From NCBI GenBank assembly GCA_947166205.1, contig CAMVDI010000072.1:1-8552 (forward strand): a DNA stretch of 8,552 nt, given 5' to 3'. Below, piece after piece: positions 6,140 through 8,552 of the stretch. The translations under genes and the position numbers were made by a program. Under the pieces are notes generated by a model. The model worked only from the letters and a program-made list of their open reading frames with translations. It did no database searches and was not told the origin of the DNA. This stretch comes from an uncultured Clostridia bacterium (GTDB lineage Bacteria; Bacillota_A; Clostridia; Christensenellales; Aristaeellaceae). Position 1 is the first letter of the stretch. Every line of letters begins with the position of its first letter.

Positions 6140-6454
6140 ATGCGCATTGGAAAGAAAGATATCGCTGCGGGCGTCGTTTTTGTCGCTCTGATTGTCGGCT
6201 TTGTCCTGCTGACAAATATGCTGACTGCGACTTCCGGCGATCAGGAAACCAAGCTGGTTCAGGACGCGGTCAAGAACGCGGCGCTGACCTGCTACGCGGT
6301 GGAAGGCTCCTATCCGGAAAACCTGGACTACCTGCTGGAGCACTATAAGCTGGCCTACAACAGGGACCGGTTTGAGGTTGAATATGACGCCTTCGCCTCC
6401 AACGTCATGCCGGAGATCGTCGTGCGGGAGAAAGGGGCGGAGGAAGAGCCATGA
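6140..6454 (+). CDS. Small pseudopilin-like membrane protein
   Basis: The product has 104 residues: a basic N-terminus (Arg2, Lys5, Lys6), one membrane segment at about 8-28, then a soluble part. The stretch VKNAALTCYAVEGSYPENLDYLLEHY (44-69) resembles the region after the N-terminal helix in GspG/PilA-type pilins, where Ala-rich helix, Tyr and a 'YP..L..L' motif (Tyr58-Pro59) are common. There is no Gly before a Phe-x-x-x-Glu prepilin site, so cleavage by prepilin peptidase is doubtful. AAAGGAG (6126-6132) lies 7 bases before the start. It lies between the platform gene and further small membrane proteins, and its stop overlaps the next start (ATGA). The tail is acidic (GAEEEP). Pseudopilin-like is an inference from layout and motif, not an established family match. 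Confidence 0.7.
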   Translation: MRIGKKDIAAGVVFVALIVGFVLLTNMLTATSGDQETKLVQDAVKNAALTCYAVEGSYPENLDYLLEHYKLAYNRDRFEVEYDAFASNVMPEIVVREKGAEEEP

Positions 6455-6945
6455 GCGAAAAAAAGAAAAAGCAGCCGCCCATGCGGATCCAGAACGTTTT
6501 CGTCTTCCTGCTGCTGGCGATCTTCGCCATCTCCGCCATCTTTCTGACGGCGCTGAGCGCGCAGGTATACCGGGACACCGTCAACAGCTCCACCCGGAAC
6601 AACGAGATGCGGAACATCTCCGCCATCGTCCGGGGAGTGGCTCAGGCGGAGGATTCCGGCATTGCCTCGGTCCGGGAGGAGAACGGGATCAAGGTTCTGG
6701 TTTTCGCCAACGACTATGACGGAGAGATCTATTATCACCGCCTCTACTGCACGGAGGGCTATCTGCGGGAAAGCCTGGCCTCCGAGGAGCGGGAGTTTGA
6801 GACGGAGATGGGCGAGGCCCTGGTGGCCGTTTCCGCGTTTGAGCCCGAGATCAGGGACGGGATGCTCTCCGTGAAGGTGACGCTGCCGGACGGGGAAGAG
6901 GGAACGGTTTATGTATATCTTCGCGCGGGAGGTGCGGCTGAATGA
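6451..6945 (+). CDS. Bitopic membrane protein resembling the DUF4860 family
   Basis: The product has 164 residues: a basic N-terminus (SEKKKKQPP), one membrane segment at about 16-37 (FVFLLLAIFAISAIFLTALS), then an outside domain. The middle contains DYDGEIYYHRLYCTEGYLRE (88-107) and GEALVAVSAFEPEI (121-134), closing with strand-like LSVKVTLPDGEEGTVYVYLR. This order (an 'I.......ADG' helix, a 'GE.Y...IYC.DG.LRE' block and a final amphipathic strand) is what I recall of DUF4860 proteins of clostridia, but this could not be checked by search. Its start overlaps the previous stop by four bases (ATGA), with GGAGG at 6439-6443, and its stop overlaps the next start in the same way. The operon position suggests a minor pilin-like part. 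Confidence 0.72.
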   Translation: MSEKKKKQPPMRIQNVFVFLLLAIFAISAIFLTALSAQVYRDTVNSSTRNNEMRNISAIVRGVAQAEDSGIASVREENGIKVLVFANDYDGEIYYHRLYCTEGYLRESLASEEREFETEMGEALVAVSAFEPEIRDGMLSVKVTLPDGEEGTVYVYLRAGGAAE

Positions 6946-7349
6946 AAAAGAGGCATAGCACCGCGAACGTCCTGCTGATTGAGCTGGTGCTGGTAATCCT
7001 GTTCTTTATGCTCTGCACCTCCACCATCGTGGAGATGTTCGGGCACGCCCGGGTCAAGAGCATTTACGCCCGCTCGGGCAACGAGGCCATGCTGACCGTT
7101 GAGAACCTGGAGGAGCGGCTGGCCTGCACCGCGGACACGGAAGGCGAGCTGCGGAAGGAAGGATTCGAGCTGGAGAACGGCGTCTGGGTCCTGCACCGGG
7201 ACACCTTTACGCTGACCGCGTCGGAATCCAGCGAAAAGACGGAAGCGGGGTCCCTCCGCACGCTGGCCTTTTCCGCGGAACAGAACAACGGAACCGGTCT
7301 GTTTGACCTGTCCGTTGTCCATTATTTCCCCGGGGAGGTGAGCCCGTGA
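6942..7349 (+). CDS. Minor-pseudopilin-like protein with a pilin-type N-terminal helix
   Basis: The product has 135 residues. The N-terminus KKRHSTANVLLIELVLVILF is basic, then hydrophobic, with Glu14 placed like Glu5 of mature pilins (V-L-L-I-E at 10-14). The residue before, however, is Asn9 rather than the Gly or Ala normally required by prepilin peptidase; Ala8 is one place earlier. The membrane helix spans about 10-30. The rest (45-135) is strand-rich, with EAMLTVENLEERLAC and FDLSVVHYF, reminiscent of PilV/GspI-type minor pilins, but no family is firmly recognised. GGGAGGTG (6927-6934) lies 7 bases before the ATG. Both ends overlap the neighbouring genes by four bases, so it is translationally coupled in the pilus-type operon. 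Confidence 0.72.
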   Translation: MKKRHSTANVLLIELVLVILFFMLCTSTIVEMFGHARVKSIYARSGNEAMLTVENLEERLACTADTEGELRKEGFELENGVWVLHRDTFTLTASESSEKTEAGSLRTLAFSAEQNNGTGLFDLSVVHYFPGEVSP

Positions 7350-7870
7350 ACAAACAGAAAGTTGCTGTGGGTCCCGGCGCGTCCTCGCTGATCCTGATCG
7401 CCGTGGTGCTGACCCTGTGCGTGCTGACGGTGCTGACCATGGTTTCCGCCCGGAGCGATGAATCCATGACGGTCCGGAGCATGGAAACCCGGCAGGAGGT
7501 TTACCGCCTGTTCGCCGACGGCGAGAAATCCCTGGCGAAGCTGGACGCGGCGCTGGCCGCGTGCCGGGCCGAGAAGCCCGAAAGCATGGAAGCCTATCTG
7601 GCCCTGGCGGCGGACCGGCTGCCGGAAGGCATGAAGATGGAAGAGGATCTGGTTTCCTGGACCGAGAAGGCGGAAAACCGTTCCCTGCAGTGCACCGTGC
7701 GCGTGCTGGGACCGGAGAGCGAAAAGCGCACGGAGTGGACCGCTCACCTGCTGACCGCGGGCATCGCCTGGGAAGACGAAGGCTTTGAGGACTTCGGGGA
7801 CTTCGGCGGGGAAGAAGAGGAATTCACGGAGGAAACGGAAACTGTGGCAGGGGAGGAAGAGATTCCATGA
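7346..7870 (+). CDS. Bitopic membrane protein with GspK/PilX-like N-terminus and acidic tail
   Basis: The product has 174 residues and starts at GTG 7346, which overlaps the previous stop (GTGA); a very strong site GGGGAGGTGA (7332-7341) lies 4 bases before it. The N-terminus VGPGASSLILIAVVLTLCVL has Gly11 followed by a hydrophobic helix without Glu at position 5, the pattern seen in GspK/PilX-type minor pilins, which lack that Glu. The membrane segment is about 14-34. A helical region follows (43-105), with EVYRLFADGEKSLAKLDAAL similar to the 'AD.AE..LA.ID..L' block of such proteins. The last 32 residues (143-174) are very acidic (GGEEEEFTEETE) and contain a small duplicated EDFGDFG-type unit encoded by a 9-base tandem repeat (7790-7807). 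The gene overlaps the PilT-type gene by four bases (ATGA). It is probably a minor pilin-like component, but the family is not certain. Confidence 0.7.
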   Translation: MNKQKVAVGPGASSLILIAVVLTLCVLTVLTMVSARSDESMTVRSMETRQEVYRLFADGEKSLAKLDAALAACRAEKPESMEAYLALAADRLPEGMKMEEDLVSWTEKAENRSLQCTVRVLGPESEKRTEWTAHLLTAGIAWEDEGFEDFGDFGGEEEEFTEETETVAGEEEIP

Positions 7871-8552
7871 AATCACTGGATGAACTCCTGCGGGACGCGA
7901 TGCAGATGGAAGGGTCGGATGTCTTCATCATCCCCTTTTCCCCGGTTTCCACCAAGACCAACGGCAAGATGATCTCCATCACGGAAGAGAAGGTGACCCT
8001 GCCGGAAGTTCAGATTCTCATCGACCGGGCCTATGAGCTGGCCAACCGGAACAAGCGCAATCTGGAGCGGGACGGGGACGACGACTTCTCCTTCGCGATC
8101 CGGGATGTGAGCCGTTTCCGCTGCAACGTTTACCGCCAGAGAGGCACGCTGGCCGCGGTTTTCCGGGTGGTGGCCTTCGGCCTGCCGGATCCCCAGAAGC
8201 GGCATGTGCCCGACCTGGTCATGAGGCTGGCGGAACTCCGCAGCGGCATGGTGCTGGTCACGGGGCCGGCAGGCACCGGAAAGAGCACGACCCTGGCCTG
8301 CCTGCTGGACCGGATCAATTCCACCCGCAGCGGACATATCATCACCGTTGAGGATCCCATCGAATACCTGCATCCCCACAAGAAATGCCTGGTCAGCCAG
8401 CGGGAGGTTCCCGAGGACGCCTCCACCTTTGCCCGGGCGGTCCGGGCGGCCCTGCGCGAGGCGCCGGACGTGATCATGCTGGGCGAGATGCGGGACATCG
8501 AGACCATTTCCACCGCCATCACCGCCGCGGAGACGGGACATCTTCTGTTCTC
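7867..8552 (+). CDS. pilT: Type IV pilus retraction-type ATPase (PilT family), 3' end cut by the window
   Basis: The first 228 residues are present; the frame is open to the window end. PilT-family ATPases are cytoplasmic hexamers that drive pilus retraction or related motion on the GspF/PilC platform. The N-terminal domain (about 1-110) has SLDELLRDAMQMEGSDVF and later FSFAIRDVSRFRCNVYRQRG, as in PilT. The ATPase core has Walker A GPAGTGKST (133-141; the usual PilT form is GPTGSGKST), the Asp box ITVEDPIEYLH (159-169), Walker B VIMLGEMRD (202-210) with Glu207, and the start of the His box TAAETGHLLF (219-228, His225). The missing C-terminal part should carry the rest of the His box and, in true PilT, an AIRNLIRE-type motif. 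A short N-terminus and the lack of a long extra N-domain argue against PilB/GspE. GGGGAGG (7850-7856) lies 10 bases before the ATG, and the start overlaps the upstream stop (ATGA). Confidence 0.9.
   Translation, partial: MKSLDELLRDAMQMEGSDVFIIPFSPVSTKTNGKMISITEEKVTLPEVQILIDRAYELANRNKRNLERDGDDDFSFAIRDVSRFRCNVYRQRGTLAAVFRVVAFGLPDPQKRHVPDLVMRLAELRSGMVLVTGPAGTGKSTTLACLLDRINSTRSGHIITVEDPIEYLHPHKKCLVSQREVPEDASTFARAVRAALREAPDVIMLGEMRDIETISTAITAAETGHLLF

Noticed and set aside
4960..6147. A 395-codon open frame on the - strand opposite the gspF/pilC-type gene
   Set aside because: It is His/Gln/Gly-rich shadow sequence opposite a well-supported gene, with no family pattern.

Overview
The window reads as chromosomal DNA from a GC-rich member of the Bacillota, most likely a gut- or rumen-type clostridium. 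This is inferred from strong GGAGG-type ribosome binding sites before nearly every gene, a good sigma-A type promoter, a monoderm-looking set of genes, and GC-rich third codon positions that leave very long antisense frames open. No rRNA, tRNA, CRISPR array or insertion sequence was seen. All genes lie on the + strand, in two transcription units.

Unit 1 (1-3957) is a galactose/methyl-galactoside type sugar ABC importer. It contains the 3' end of the sugar-binding protein gene (mglB-like), a strong intrinsic terminator and a second GC-rich hairpin, then the tandem ATPase mglA, the permease mglC and a 77-residue single-span membrane protein of unknown function. A hairpin terminator follows. The mglC product is about 200 residues longer than usual. 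The extra part is an added N-terminal membrane segment, a roughly 155-residue extracytoplasmic helical domain and a second membrane segment ahead of the normal permease core. The terminator between mglB and mglA would allow the binding protein to be made in excess over the membrane complex.

Unit 2 (4048-8552, running off the end) starts with a clear extended -10 promoter preceded by an A/T tract and overlapped by an inverted repeat. It encodes a secreted transglutaminase-like protein with an intact Cys-His-Asp triad. This is followed by a type IV pilus / type II secretion set: a GspF/PilC inner-membrane platform protein, four small proteins each with one N-terminal membrane segment and a pseudopilin-like layout, and the PilT-type ATPase, cut off at its His box by the window end. 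The last five genes are joined by four-base start/stop overlaps (ATGA or GTGA), so they are almost certainly translated together. None of the four small proteins has a textbook prepilin peptidase site. PilB/GspE, prepilin peptidase and a major pilin are not in the window, so the identity of the machine (pilus, pseudopilus or competence-like) stays open.

The most noteworthy items are the enlarged MglC, the unknown small membrane protein attached to the sugar operon, the set of four non-canonical pilin-like proteins between GspF and PilT, and the transglutaminase-like enzyme at the head of that operon.
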